A DNA stretch of 64,000 bases from Siphonodentalium dalli (lineage: Eukaryota; Mollusca; Scaphopoda; Gadilida; Siphonodentaliidae). The notes beneath the pieces were generated by a model. The model searched no databases and had not been told where the DNA came from. It saw only the letters and a list, made by a program, of their open reading frames with translations. Both the position numbers and the translations under genes were made by a program. Positions within the stretch are counted from its first letter, which is position 1. Each line of letters starts with the position of its first letter. Shown here piece by piece: positions 1 through 11,014 of the stretch. The DNA lies in the NCBI GenBank assembly GCA_032622095.1, contig CP136069.1, forward strand, positions 70,145,319-70,209,318, given 5' to 3'.

Positions 1-8
1 TGAAACAA

Positions 9-46
<38 letters not shown>

Positions 47-375
47 CTTTATACAAATCTACGATTCTCGACCGATCGGGACGAAACTTGGTACGTGTGT
101 GTAGTTTGACCAGGCGGTGGTCGTTGTCGTATTGGCGAGCCCATGCGACGCCCGCGCAGCGCATGCGCAGACGAGATCTCGGAAACGGGTGGAGCTATCG
201 ACTTCAAATTTGCTATGTGAATGTATCTTGCACCGGGTACAAATTGTATCGGGTCGCCGTGCCCGTGCGACGCCAGCTTCGCGCATGCGCAGACCAGATT
301 TCGGAAACGGGTGGAGCTATCGACTTGAAATTTGGTTTTTTGAATAGCCCGGACAACGTCGGGCTCATCGGCTAG
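1..375 (+). mobile_element. Helitron-like element, 3' part
   Basis: Non-autonomous rolling-circle (Helitron-type) element, entered at its 5' side by the window edge. The 3' end has the family signature: a stem of six pairs (AGCCCG at 346-351 with CGGGCT at 360-365), seven bases later CTAG at 372-375, then a T. The body holds a TCTG microsatellite near 15-46 and two degenerate copies of a ~110-bp segment containing GCATGCGCAGA. That body is the reverse complement of the repeats at 50.4-54.3 kb. No Rep/helicase coding is visible; short open frames here are antisense shadows. Confidence 0.75.
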
Positions 376-989
376 TCTATTATATATTTTGGAAGATCTG
401 TCTGTGTGTCTGTCTGTGTGTCTGTGTGTTCGCGATGGACTCGAAAACGGCCGAACCGATTTCGATGAAACTTGGTATGTGGGGGTATTTTCGGCCGAGA
501 ACTGGCATAGGCCTATTAATTTGTCCGTGCGACGTGACATTGACCTTGAAATCGGGTAATTTCAAGGTCAAACGCCCGAATATCACGGCATTTAGATGAA
601 ACTTGGTATGTGGGGGTACTTTCTTAAGGCGAATGTCTTAAGCATATCCACTTGCCCGTGCGACGTGACCTTGACCTTGAAATCGGGTAACTTCAAGGTC
701 AAATCGCCAATTTTGATGGGATTTCGACGAAATTTGATACGTGGGGTTACGTTTGTCCACTGATTGTTTTGGACGGGTCCAATCGTGACCCCGACCAGAC
801 CTTGACCTTCAAAATGATCAATTCAAGGTCAAATCGGGTAAAACCGGATGGATTTCGACGGGCACGTTTGTCGGGTACTTTTGTCCGGGCAATGTTTTTG
901 GACTGGTCAAATCGTGACCCCAGTTGACCTTGACCTTCAAAATGGACAATTCAAGGTCAAAGCCCGGACGAAGTCGGGTCACCTTCTAG
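376..989 (+). mobile_element. Helitron-like element, complete (614 bp)
   Basis: It starts with TC directly after the CTAG of the preceding element and ends with a hairpin (GCCCGG at 962-967 with TCGGGT at 974-979) followed by CTAG at 986-989 and T. Both termini fit Helitrons. The 5' part carries a TCTG/TGTG microsatellite. The body repeats a module of the type TGACCTTGA ... TCAAGGTCA four times. No protein is encoded. The head-to-tail junction with element 1-375 has no intervening base. Confidence 0.75.
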
Positions 990-1181
990 TATATATATAT
1001 ATCTGAAATAACTAGGCATAGATAATTTGATTGAAATGCAATGACAACAGCCATAAAATGTCAGTTTTCTTACATGTGTACTAAATCTTATCGACACATG
1101 TGTGCTCAATTGTCGGTAGCCTATAGTTTCCCAAAAATATTCTACCTTTCTAAACATAACAAATACTGCCTAGGAAGTTAA

Positions 1182-1624
1182 AGATTATTAATCCATCCCG
1201 AAGTACTATTTCTTTGGCTTCGGGGGTAAACACTATTAGATTCGAGTCGAAGAACCCACCCTTCAAAGCTCAGAGAGATCAGATATCGATTTTTGAAATT
1301 TGTTATTCCCCGAGATATGTAATTTTTGACGGACTGGCAAATATTCGTCGAACCGACGGTCTCGAACCAAATTGCGGATGAAGGTGTATAACTCTAAAAT
1401 CAAGTGGCTTTGGGTATTAGATATTTTACAATCCGGCCAGAAGATTTCGTTGAACAAAATGTTGATAAATAACACGTTTTGTGCAATTTTATACTATAGT
1501 TAGACTGTGGTTAGCATTATTTTTGGGCAATTAATCGATTCTGATAACTGAAGAGGAATTTAATTTTTTTGTTTTGTTTTCGGAATCTGATGATATGGGG
1601 ACCATCGACTCGGATTGAGTACCT
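1182..1624 (-). mobile_element. TTAA-flanked MITE, family A (piggyBac-like)
   Basis: A 443-bp non-autonomous element. Its right end reads GGATTGAGTACCT and is flanked by TTAA at 1625-1628; TTAA also flanks the degraded left end at 1178-1181. Internal sequence aligns with copies at 14008-14458 (perfect termini), ~2990-3389, 4755-~5260 and 22520-~22650. TTAA target sites with AGGTACTC ends point to the piggyBac superfamily (inference from termini only). No transposase frame. Confidence 0.7.
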
Positions 1625-1847
1625 TTAAACTATTAGAACAATTTCAAATTGATTGACCAGGAATTTGTTGTTTTGAGATCAACAGTCGTAAATATTTGGA
1701 TTAAAATGGACATCAGATGGAAATTTTCCAAGGAGAATGCAAATGTTGAATTTCACGAATGAAAGGTTTTGGTGTACATTTCAAGGTGGTTAACCGCCTT
1801 AATCGCAGACCCTCTAGCCAGGTCCCTAGCAGTTGCTCTATTTATCC

Positions 1848-2446
1848 CCTATTTAGTGATATCCATAAATTAATTAGTGATATCACTAATTTGAATTACG
1901 GATATCCATAAATCGGCTCGATTTATAGATATCTAAATATCGAATTATAGATAACACTAGTTCATTTATGGATATCACTAATTCAAATTAGAGATATCAC
2001 TAAATGAATTATGATATCCAAAAATAGAATTATGGATATCAATAATTCTAGCCGATTTATGGATATCCATTATTCGATTTAGTATATCCATAATTCATTT
2101 AGTGGTATCTATAAATCGAATCATTGATATCGATTATTCATTTAGTGATATCCAAAAATGAATTATATATAACTAAATTGAATTATGGATATCCATAAAT
2201 CGGCTTATATATATTTATATATATCTATAAATCGAATTATAGATATCACTAATTAATTTATGGATATCACTAATTCGAATTAGTGATATCCATAAATGAA
2301 TTAGTGATATCCATAAATCGAATTAGTGATATTCATAAATCGAATTAGTTATCGCTAAATTAATAAGTGATATCACTAAATGAATTATGGATATCCATAA
2401 ATCGAATTATAGATATCACTAAATCATTTTTGGATTTCACTAAATA
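1848..2446. repeat. GATATC palindrome tract
   Basis: About 600 bp built almost entirely from short palindromic words around GATATC (for example TAGTGATATCACTA and ATGGATATCCAT), separated by AAT/CGAATT linkers, at a loose 17-19 bp spacing. Units alternate between the TAGTG- and ATGG-flanked variants. No coding potential. Confidence 0.85.
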
Positions 2447-2527
2447 GAGAAATGCGCCCAATACGTCCCTGTATGTAGGTATAACGTGTTTCCATTTAGT
2501 ATCTGTTATTTTTATCTATACTTTCAG

Positions 2528-2571
2528 AAGAGATGGACACGGCGTCGCCGACGCTTGGCGTGAGAGACCCG
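2528..2571 (+). CDS. Exon with probable start codon of a single-pass membrane protein gene
   Basis: A 44-nt exon between a pyrimidine-rich acceptor (TTTATCTATACTTTCAG) and the donor GTGAGT. It is GC-rich against a very AT-rich background. An ATG at 2533 with G at -3 and +4 opens a frame (MDTASPTLGVRDP) that ends in phase 0. The next supported exon, at 18139, begins in phase 0 and continues that frame, so this probably holds the initiator Met plus five bases of 5' UTR. If translation starts further upstream, the same frame (preceded by Glu) stays open. The intron that follows is about 15.6 kb. No promoter is visible. The family is not recognised from this exon alone. Confidence 0.6.
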
Positions 2572-2990
2572 GTGAGTTTTAATGTATTTAATTAATTACT
2601 GTATTCTAAACCCATCGCTTTGTCTCGCTTCCACATTATTTTTCGGAATGGGCGCTTCATAAGCTGAATATACATTGAGCCTCCCCACTGAGACCTCTGG
2701 TATAGACCTATTGCGCTACGCTAAAACCATAAACATCCCTCCAACCAAAAGTTTAGTGTATATTTGTCCCGCGAAAAATGAAGAGGTCGCACCACAGGTG
2801 TTGGTTATATCCATGATGTGCCAAATTGAGAGAAGCATGTATAGCTATGGGATGGAATTCGAATTTAAGATAAACAAGGGAATTGGTAATTGTACCTTGC
2901 CTAAAGCTGCATGGTTTGATCATCTTGATTGACCGGACATGATAATGTAATATTGGATTTTAACTCATGATTGTTTCCATTGTATTTTAT
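2572..2990. other. Intron, unannotated
   Basis: Start of the 15.6-kb intron. An 85-codon open frame at 2675-2932 has no recognisable domain and no splice support; I see nothing else. Confidence 0.5.
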
Positions 2991-3389
2991 TTATGTGCAT
3001 GTAATTACTGCAAGTTCCAATATTCGGAACAAACAACTGGAACTTTCTCATTTGTGTACATATAGTGTAAATGCGTTTTCTGATGCCCCAGGAATAATGG
3101 CTGAGAATAAATTATTACTTACTACATATATAACTAATTTAGTTTGCTTCGTGGTCAAACAGACAAATTGCGGGTGTAAGATGGATAACTCAAAATTCAA
3201 GTGGTTATTATTGTTAGAGGCAGACTATATTAGTGTCCCAGATCTCGAGAAATTAACGAATTTCAAAAATCGATATCTGATCACTCTGAGCTTTGATATG
3301 TGGGTTCCTCGACTCGAATCAAATATGTTTTTTTACCCCCGAAGCCAAAGAAATAGTAATATAGGACCCTTTGATCGGATTGAGTACCT
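2990..3389 (-). mobile_element. TTAA-flanked MITE, family A, left end degraded
   Basis: The right end GATCGGATTGAGTACCT is followed by TTAA at 3390-3393. Internal sequence matches family A (TTTGGCTTCGGGGG and TGCGGATGAAG equivalents). The left boundary is eroded and approximate. Confidence 0.6.
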
Positions 3390-3393
3390 TTAA

Positions 3394-4754
3394 ACTGAAA
3401 TTTATCGACATCTTATATCAATAAAATCGGGACTGACTTCGTTCTGGACTGGCGGCTTATCGATTCAATTCGAGATTCGATTCGATGTTAACATCGGCCG
3501 GCTCCCAGAATCGATATCGGATTTCGAATTTGCGAACAAGTGCCGATTCGCAGGGCCCTACAATTTTTCCATCCTGTTATGTTTGAATTTTCAACTGATG
3601 CCTCAAGATTTCCATCTGGTTAGAAATGTCTATCATAAAACCCTAAGATTAGACAATTTCCTATTGATCTCCATTTCATTCTATTTTTGGAATTAAAGGT
3701 GGAAAATACTCGAATCTTGGTCCCCAAAGCAACATATATGTAATTTACACTAGATGCTGTTTACAAAATCAAATGATCGGAACAATTTAAACCTGGAAAT
3801 TTTACCAAAGTGTCGTGGGGTGAGAGTACCGTGGGACATCCTACATATAAAATAAATGTTATATTTTGGACCTTGTTTCCCTACCCGTTATCTCAATTAT
3901 ACCCCTGTTAACAATTTCTACACTTAATGGATTATCCCATTCAGTTAAAAAGTATACACGTGAATGGTCTATTATTGCTTTGGGTGTATGTTAAGGTGAT
4001 ACAAGCAGACGACAGACAAATACAAATGGAGAAGGAACCCTATTTATTGAGGGATATGTTGAACTTATTATCTGAACATTTCCTGGTGGATTACTACTCA
4101 CCAATGATGCGTTAGTATGGAAAGGATTATTCCACTGAAGATGATGAGTGTTATAGACATATACTGTTGTATCTTTACTGATTTATGGGGATGATGACCG
4201 ACGTGCCAATGGCGCATACACACTCAACATCACGTACCTATCTCGTCATGTACCGAACTTCCTATTCCTTTCCATGCACAGTCGCCATTCTGTTTTCTCC
4301 ATTGGGCTTCTTTATATCTATTTAAGAAATGGATGTTGATTTGCTTGCGTTCCATAGAGTATGGATGCACGTTGGTGTGGAACGCGAAATTACTTATATT
4401 TACACTTGATCGAGTCAACTGGCAGATTAAAAGAGTTTTAAGCGCCCATTGCCAACGTTATTATCGTGGCTCGGTGCAAGTTGCGTCTACACACAAATGG
4501 ATGCAAGTTGGGGTCAGCGCGCGACGTCATGTGACGTAATTTCGACCAAACAACGTCCTGCATTCATGTTCCACAATACGAATGCATGTGTGAGTGTAAA
4601 TATTTATCTGTAAATTGAGTTTCTTCGTCTCCAGGGTTGTAATTTGTCAGTGTATAATTCTACCAGGGAGATGGTGATATTCTAGCTGACTAGCACTTGT
4701 AATCTAATACCTTTTGTCATACATTTATTCATGAAGAAAATAAAATATGTTTAT
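3394..4754. other. Intron without recognised feature
   Basis: Mostly unique AT-rich sequence. The stretch 3926-4021 is repeated in degenerate form at 23938-24036 (shared words AATGGTCTATTATTG and GCAGACGACAGA), so it is part of a dispersed repeat. Open frames of 62-68 codons here have no support. Confidence 0.5.
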
Positions 4755-5260
4755 AGGTACTCAATCCGATCAGACGGTCCCCATAGCATCAAGATACAAC
4801 AACAACAACAACAACAACAAAAACAACAACAAAAACAACAACAACAACAACGTTTCTTCAAAATACCCTTTAGTTCTCAGAATCGATTAATTGCAACAAA
4901 ATAATGCTAAACACTGTCAAATGTGGTATCAAATTTCCCAAAACGTGTTATCTATCAACATTTTGTTCAAAGAGATATGGCCGTATTATCACTGAGTATT
5001 ACGAAATTTGGCCGTATTACCACTTGATTTTAGAGTTATCCATCGTCATCCGCAATTTTGTCCGAGACTGTCCGTTTGATGCCTTCTTTCTGGGCCACAA
5101 ATAATTGCACATCTCCAGAAATAACAAACTTCAAACTTCAAAAATCGATATCTGATCGCTCTGAGCTTTGATGGGTGGGTTCCGCGACGCAAATTCGATT
5201 CAAATATTTGTTACCCCCGAAGCTAAATAAATAGTAATTTAGGAGCGTTAATTCGGATAA
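4755..5260 (+). mobile_element. TTAA-type MITE, family A, with CAA microsatellite
   Basis: The left end AGGTACTCAATCCGATCAGA is intact (flank mutated to TTAT). The body is family A and contains a CAA microsatellite at about 4798-4851. The right end near 5250 is degenerate. Confidence 0.65.
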
Positions 5261-5464
5261 TGCATCTATAAAAAAATAAAAATAACACAAACACATCGTC
5301 GCCATTTCCATAAGAATTAGGCAGGTCGATTCTCGAATAAAGACAAATGAAGCAGCTGTTTTCATGTTCCTTATATCTGGAGATAATTTGTTAATTGTGT
5401 CGGTCTGTTAGTGACTTTTAAATGCGTTTTCGAGGTCTGGTTGCTATCTGTCCGTTCTATTTAA

Positions 5465-5503
5465 CCCTTTCAGTGCCAAGTCCGTTTTTTGGCACTGAAA
5501 GGG
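5465..5503. mobile_element. 39-bp minimal palindromic TTAA element (family C)
   Basis: A perfect 15-bp inverted repeat, CCCTTTCAGTGCCAA and its complement, around a 9-nt loop. TTAA lies on both sides (5461-5464 and 5504-5507). The same termini bound a 115-bp element at 14739-14853, so this is a transposon reduced to little more than its ends. CCCTTT termini with TTAA sites are known for piggyBac-type elements. Confidence 0.7.
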
Positions 5504-5746
5504 TTAAATCACGCACACGTATTGGATAACCCACCTTCAATGATCGTTCAACTCACAGAATTAAAATCCTCTTTTCCAATTATTTTGTTGCACATTAATT
5601 TTACAAAGGTAATTGTTTTGTCATTGGCACTTTGGCAAGGTCAGCGCGGTGCCAGGAGATAAATGATATTTATCGGCCCTCATCGTAATTCGCACACGCA
5701 GAGCGCCGACGCCTTCCTGGACCCGGAGTGTTAAACGTTTATTTAA

Positions 5747-6264
5747 AGATGGATTATCTCTTTAGATAACAAATTTGAAATAGTTGCGTTGATATAAAAT
5801 AATAAATATGAACTGAAGACCCCTGTCCGGAAAGGCTTCTATCAATTCATATTTATTTTATTTCGAATATTTTATTGGGCCAGTTTATTTGTCTATTTTT
5901 AGAACAGACCATTAGGGTGATACCATATAGCGATATAGAGCATTATGCTATTCCTATGGCTACGTATCGAATGTCAAATGTCCCAGAGTGATTGGTTGTA
6001 TTGTTTTATTCCATAGTTATAAGCGATAATGAGTATAATTAACGTTTATTTTGACAAAATTGCACCAAAAAAATTCTGGTCTTTGTTAACAGTAACCACT
6101 ATTGTTCGTTAGCTAAACAACCACACCTTTACAGACCAGAAAATATTCGAAATAAAATTAATATTAATCGATAGAAGCATTTCCAGACAGGAGTCTCGAT
6201 TCAGATCTAATATTTTATACCCCGGTAACTATATAAAACATGTTTGCAAAGAGATAATCCACCT
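5747..6264 (+). mobile_element. TTAA-flanked MITE, family B2 (518 bp)
   Basis: Ends AGATGGATTATCTCTTT and AAAGAGATAATCCACCT, with TTAA at 5743-5746 and 6265-6268. Subterminal arms of about 100 bp are also inverted (CTGTCCGGAAAGGCTTCTATC on the left, its degenerate complement near 6170-6195), so the single strand folds back. Other copies: 8315-8840 (inverted) and 62014-62519. Confidence 0.8.
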
Positions 6265-6281
6265 TTAAGTCAGAGAGGAAA

Positions 6282-6398
6282 TCATCATCATCAGCATCAG
6301 CAGCATCATCATCATCATCATCATCATTATCAACATCACCATCACCATCATCACCACCATCACCATCATCATCATAATCACGGTGATGATGATGGCAT

Positions 6399-6430
<32 letters not shown>

Positions 6431-6472
6431 TCATCAACAACACCGTCATCATCATCATTATTATAATTTTCA
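6282..6472. repeat. ATC/CAT microsatellite
   Basis: Imperfect trinucleotide tract (ATC)n with CAG and CAC variants. It generates a spurious poly-His frame on + and poly-Met/Asp on -. Confidence 0.95.
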
Positions 6473-6867
6473 TTATACCCAGTCAGCTTCGTGGCCAATA
6501 TATTGGCAAGCTGAAGTTTGATGATTTATTTGAATTCTTAGGCCACCCCACACTTCAGCAATCGAGCTTGGCAATCGGAATCAAGAGTCGATAAAATATC
6601 TAACCTGTTTGATGTGCGAGTCCGATTGCTCGCAAGTCCGATTGCTCTGAGGAAACACCCCGCAAATATGGCGATCTTCAAACGCGAGTTTGAAATGTCA
6701 AAGGGCAACCGAAAGAAGCGGCTAATTTGTATGTTCCCGTCATATCGAGAGACAGTTGGTATTGATAGATTGTTCCATTATAACAGCTTAAGCCTTTCAT
6801 GAGGTTCGTGATGGGAGCTGCGCTGGTGCAGCATTAAATGTCGTGTACCAGTGCATTCTATTATATA

Positions 6868-7931
6868 TGCGAGTTTTCCCACAACCGTCTTCTGACAAAG
6901 CTACCATCATATGGAATAAACGGATCTCTCATTTATTGGATACAAAATTATTTAGATGACAGGCAAACAACGAGTTGTAGTAGGAACATGTGCTTCAAAA
7001 TGGAACTTCGTAATAAGTGGAGTTCCACAAGGGTAAGTTCTCGGACCCGTACTCTTCCTGATCTTCATAAACGATCTTACAATTGACATCAGGAATATTT
7101 GCCGATGACACACATCAGATAGACAATCATCTGGGCAACAATATTCAAAACAACATCAATTCTCTCTGCGAGTGGTCCCTTAAATTTCAACTAAGATTCA
7201 ACTTCACGAAAATACACGTGATGCATTTAGGGTACCCCAACCATATGCAAAACTACTACATGACTGATGCTCAGGAAAAACCAGAACTTTCCTCTCCCGA
7301 ATGTGAAACAGATCTAGGCATATACGTTGATAACAATATCTCATTCAAATCAACACATAAGTGAAACTGTGCTAAAGTCTACAAGAATGCTGCAAATAAT
7401 CAAAAGGTCTTTCACACAACTATAATAGAACTATAAATAAACGATTGTCAGAATCTTCTCTACCATTGTGAGATCCATTCTCGAATACGGAAATACGATC
7501 TGGAGTCCATCTTACAAGAAACATTTTACTGCCATTTTTGTCGAAAAAGTCCAAAGACGGGCGACACATCTTGTACCGGAACAAAGATACCCCGACTGCG
7601 AAACTGCAGTACTAATGTCCCTTAAATATTGCCGTTTTAGGGGCGACTTGATAGAAGCATACAATCTATTTCACAATATGTATAACATCAAGTGCGATGA
7701 ACTGTTCGAACGAGTACAAAAAGACCGCACCAGAGGACATTCATATAAATGTCGAACAAAATATTGTCGCACGGAATTACGAAGAAACTTCTTCGACAAT
7801 AGGGTGACAAGAGGGTGACAAAAGCGTGGAATTCGTGGACGGACTTTGTCGTAGAAGCTGAACGTCTTGGTGATTTTAAAATGAGACTTGATGCAAATTT
7901 CTATAACATAAAATGTGACTATGATGAGTGA
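6868..7931 (+). pseudogene. Dead CR1/jockey-type LINE, reverse transcriptase C-terminal part
   Basis: Decayed ORF2 of a non-LTR retrotransposon. Readable blocks lie in different frames: SHNRLLTKL...YGINGSLIYWIQNYL (palm entry), GVPQG at 7019-7033, then LFLIFINDL, then the catalytic FADDT box at 7098-7112. A thumb-like stretch reaches the terminal NRVT..AWNSW...FKMRLD block and a stop at 7929-7931. At least two frameshifts and one in-frame stop break it, and the endonuclease region is missing. A TGATGATGATGAT run near 8018-8031 may be the 3' tail, as short terminal repeats are common in CR1-like LINEs. It is an insertion in the host intron and not functional. Confidence 0.85.
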
Positions 7932-8077
7932 GCTTGATACAGATAGAGACTATATATACATATACGTGATGAGTTTATATATTTCTATATTAACGTATGA
8001 TTTATACTGTCCGTAAATGATGATGATGATATATAAGAGAATATACTGGCTTACAAGGTCTAGGTAAATATGGTTAG

Positions 8078-8146
8078 GCCAATGTATTCTCTTATATATG
8101 TGAGGCTCCCTATGGGAGACACGCATATAAAAGAGAATGCATTGGC
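8078..8146. repeat. Free-standing 69-bp palindrome
   Basis: Starts GCCAATGTATTCTCTTATA and ends AAGAGAATGCATTGGC; an imperfect palindrome of 69 bp. It is homologous to the palindromes embedded twice in each family-D element (15741-16133, 21635-22025), but family-D termini are absent here. Confidence 0.75.
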
Positions 8147-8314
8147 AAAGGGTTTTTCGAAAAATTTCAGGAAACTCAAGTCATGGAAGGGTTAATTCGT
8201 TATCCGGTTATCAGCATTTGCTCGCATGTGTATGAATAACAATTTAGCTACAGTCACGCATGCTTACTTATCAAAACAATGCTCATTAAATGCTAGAACG
8301 GTGTGGTTTATTAA

Positions 8315-8840
8315 AGGTGGATTATCTCTTTGTAAACATGTATTATATAGTTAACGGGGTACAAAATATTAGATATGAATCGAATACTCCTGTCCGGAAA
8401 TGCTTATATCGATTAATATTTATTTCGAATATTTTCTGGTCTAAAAAGGTGTGGTTGTTTAGCTAACGAACAATATTGGTTACTGTTAACAGAGACCAGA
8501 AATTTTATTGTGTAATTTTGTCGCAAATAAACGTTAATTAGTCTCATTATCGCTTATAACTAGGGAATAAAACAATACAATCAATCAATCTGGGACATTT
8601 AACGTTCGATAAGTAGTTATAGGAACAGCCTAATGCGCTCTATCACTATATAGTATCACCCGAATGGTCTGTTCTTAAAATAGACCAATAAAGTGTCCCA
8701 ATTAATCATAATAAAATATTCGAAATAAAATCAATATTAATTGGTAGAAGCATTTTCGGACAGGGGTCTTCAATTCATATTTATTATTTTATACCCACGC
8801 AACTGTTTTAAATTTGTTATTTAAAGAGATAATCCATCAT
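8315..8840 (-). mobile_element. TTAA-flanked MITE, family B2 (526 bp)
   Basis: Inverted copy of 5747-6264. Ends AGGTGGATTATCTCTTTG and AAAGAGATAATCCATCAT, with TTAA at 8311-8314 and 8841-8844. No coding. Confidence 0.8.
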
Positions 8841-8844
8841 TTAA

Positions 8845-9978
8845 TCAAGTGACAACACTTTACTGCCTTGATATACGGGAGTCATTGGATACTTACGAGT
8901 GAAAGCGATTATATACAGTTTACGAACATCTTTGCGATGGCTGAGGTGTGTTTGATGTTCAAAATCGGGGCACAATCCGTTCCCATTTTCTGTATAAGTT
9001 TCAATTATAAATATGACTTTTCAACAACGATTACTGATTTTGAATGTGAACTGTGAAATTCCACAGCCCATGTACTAAAGTTTATCACACCAGACAAACG
9101 TTTATATGTGTTTTAAACAAATTTTAAATAAAAACCGCTTTAGGTTAGAGACTTGATTTGTGATGTAGGTTCCTGTTCGTGGGCCTGGCACTGAATTGGG
9201 TCGAATCGCGAATGACAAACGATAGAAGCAGCTGGTGTCAGGTTCCTCGTATCGTGAGAGATAATGGTATTGATCGCGTCTCACCGCAGTTGGCACATGC
9301 AGAGTCTGAGCATCGCCGCCTCACTGGGCCCGGGGTGGCAAACGTTTCCACGTGTTTCATTAAAATGCTCCAAGTAATAAGATCATTATTCTTCAAGAGT
9401 TGTCCAAATTCGCTTAATGCCTGTAATAGTTGCCATGCCAATGGTGACGTCATCGGGCCACAGGGCGCCACGCGCTGCGACACACTCTGGAAATGGAGTA
9501 TAATTGAGTTGACAGATCGAATGACTCTCACTCCGCGTGAGCCGACGACACTCTCAGTTTCTCATGGGAGGAAGCTGACATTATCCAAAAGGCAATTTGT
9601 ATTGAACAGCGCAGTGTAAAATGCGAACACACGGGGAACTCATGGAGAATGTTATCTTTATAGTTTTGACATATTCAAACACAGTCGCCAGCAGAGTACT
9701 GTTGTTTGTCGACTCTCAGATCTGTTACATGTCTGTCTGCTAAATGAATCTCAAACTGAGTGAAATATTGGTATTCTGCTGAACTCGGAGACATATCCGA
9801 ACCAACTCAGTCGCCAACTGAGTCTTGCTATATAACTTCTCATCGCATTTCATATTTGTCATAACAGAGGTTTCTGTCTGTAGAATTAATCTCAAACGGT
9901 GTGAAACATTTTAATTCTGCTGAACTTACGGGCAATGTTTTCTTTGTATCTGAACTCATTCGCTAGCAGCGTGATATT
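8845..9978. other. Intron, no recognised feature
   Basis: Includes a more GC-rich stretch (about 9170-9600) with open frames on both strands (146 codons + and 97 codons -). Neither shows a recognisable motif or splice signals, so I do not call a gene. Confidence 0.4.
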
Positions 9979-10147
9979 TAAGAAATGACTTGAAAATCGA
10001 TTGGGATCATTGGATTTTGACCGGCAGAGTATATAATTAAGCAAACAAAGTGTATGAATCCCGAAGGAATTCACACGAACTTTAATTTGTTTAATTACTC
10101 TGCCGGTGAAAACTGATGACCCCAATCGATTTGCAAGTCATTTCTTA
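9979..10147. mobile_element. Foldback MITE (169 bp)
   Basis: Arms TAAGAAATGACTTG ... CAAGTCATTTCTTA with a long imperfect stem (inner words ACCGGCAGAGTA and TACTCTGCCGGT) enclosing a short AT-rich loop. Flanks do not give a clear target duplication. Confidence 0.7.
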
Positions 10148-11014
10148 TAATCACATGCCAGTATATTTTAATAGAACATTAAAAATTTGAACAACTTTTC
10201 TAAACTACCACAACAATTATAAATAACATATATTGTTCAAATTACAACATATAGTCTCCGAAATTACAACACGCAGCAAGCGCATGCGCAAGATCGGCTT
10301 GAAGAGACGTGGGTGGTCCATCGCTTTTTGTGAAGTGGGCAACCACGTAGCGAGCGCGTGCACATTATCGGCTTGAAGTTATATATAGTTACCTATAGCT
10401 ACATGAATATACCATGTCTGTTTGTGTGTCTGTCTGTAACTCTGTCACGATTTTGGCGCCATTAACAGTATATGAACTCATGTCCGATTGCGCGCAAATT
10501 CTGACCATGTACGGTTGCACGCAAAATTGCAGGCCGGTCGGTTAAAGAGGGCTTCAGATATAGCACGCTTTCTATAAGGGTGATAAAAGCGATATTTTAC
10601 CTGTAATCATAGCGCGGTGTACTACCATACATTTAGAGTTACGCCGCTTTGATCGGGGGGACACAACCAATTGCCCGTATCGACAGCTATTTATGGCTTC
10701 CTTGAAATCAGTCATATTTGACGGAAAATCCCCCAGTACTGTTCATAAAACAGGACTAAGTCTTGGTGGCCAAAGCGTACAAGGCAAATTCGACTTTTAT
10801 TTAACTTATAGTACTATATAAGATATATATTAGTAACTTTCTGCACAATGCCCTTCACTGTCGTGACAGGATGCCTTTCCCGAGCATCAGCAGTTGTAAT
10901 CCGGAAATCCCAAGGTTTTCCAGAACTGGAAGAGATTTTATGGGTTTCTGTAAACAGTTGCATTTGGTTGATTATAAATGTCGTTTTTCTATAAACAAAA
11001 TAAGCTATTTAAGA
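10148..11014. other. Intron with GC-rich repeat fragment
   Basis: Around 10258-10440 two related GCATGCGC/GCGCGTGCAC plus CGGCTTGAAG modules are followed by a TGTC/TGTG microsatellite, similar in style to the Helitron bodies elsewhere, but no CTAG terminus was found. The remainder is unremarkable. Confidence 0.4.

Noticed and set aside
2675-2932. 85-codon frame as a host exon or small gene
   Set aside because: No acceptor or donor at sensible positions, no recognisable motif, and length within chance for this composition.
6244-6594. Open frame with poly-His/poly-Ile
   Set aside because: It is read through the ATC microsatellite; both strands and several frames are open for the same reason.
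9179-9619. 146-codon frame in a GC-richer patch
   Set aside because: The opposite strand is also open, there are no motifs, and composition alone explains the lack of stops.
10258-10440. Further Helitron copy (GCATGCGC modules plus TGTC microsatellite)
   Set aside because: No hairpin plus CTAG end and no TC start could be found.
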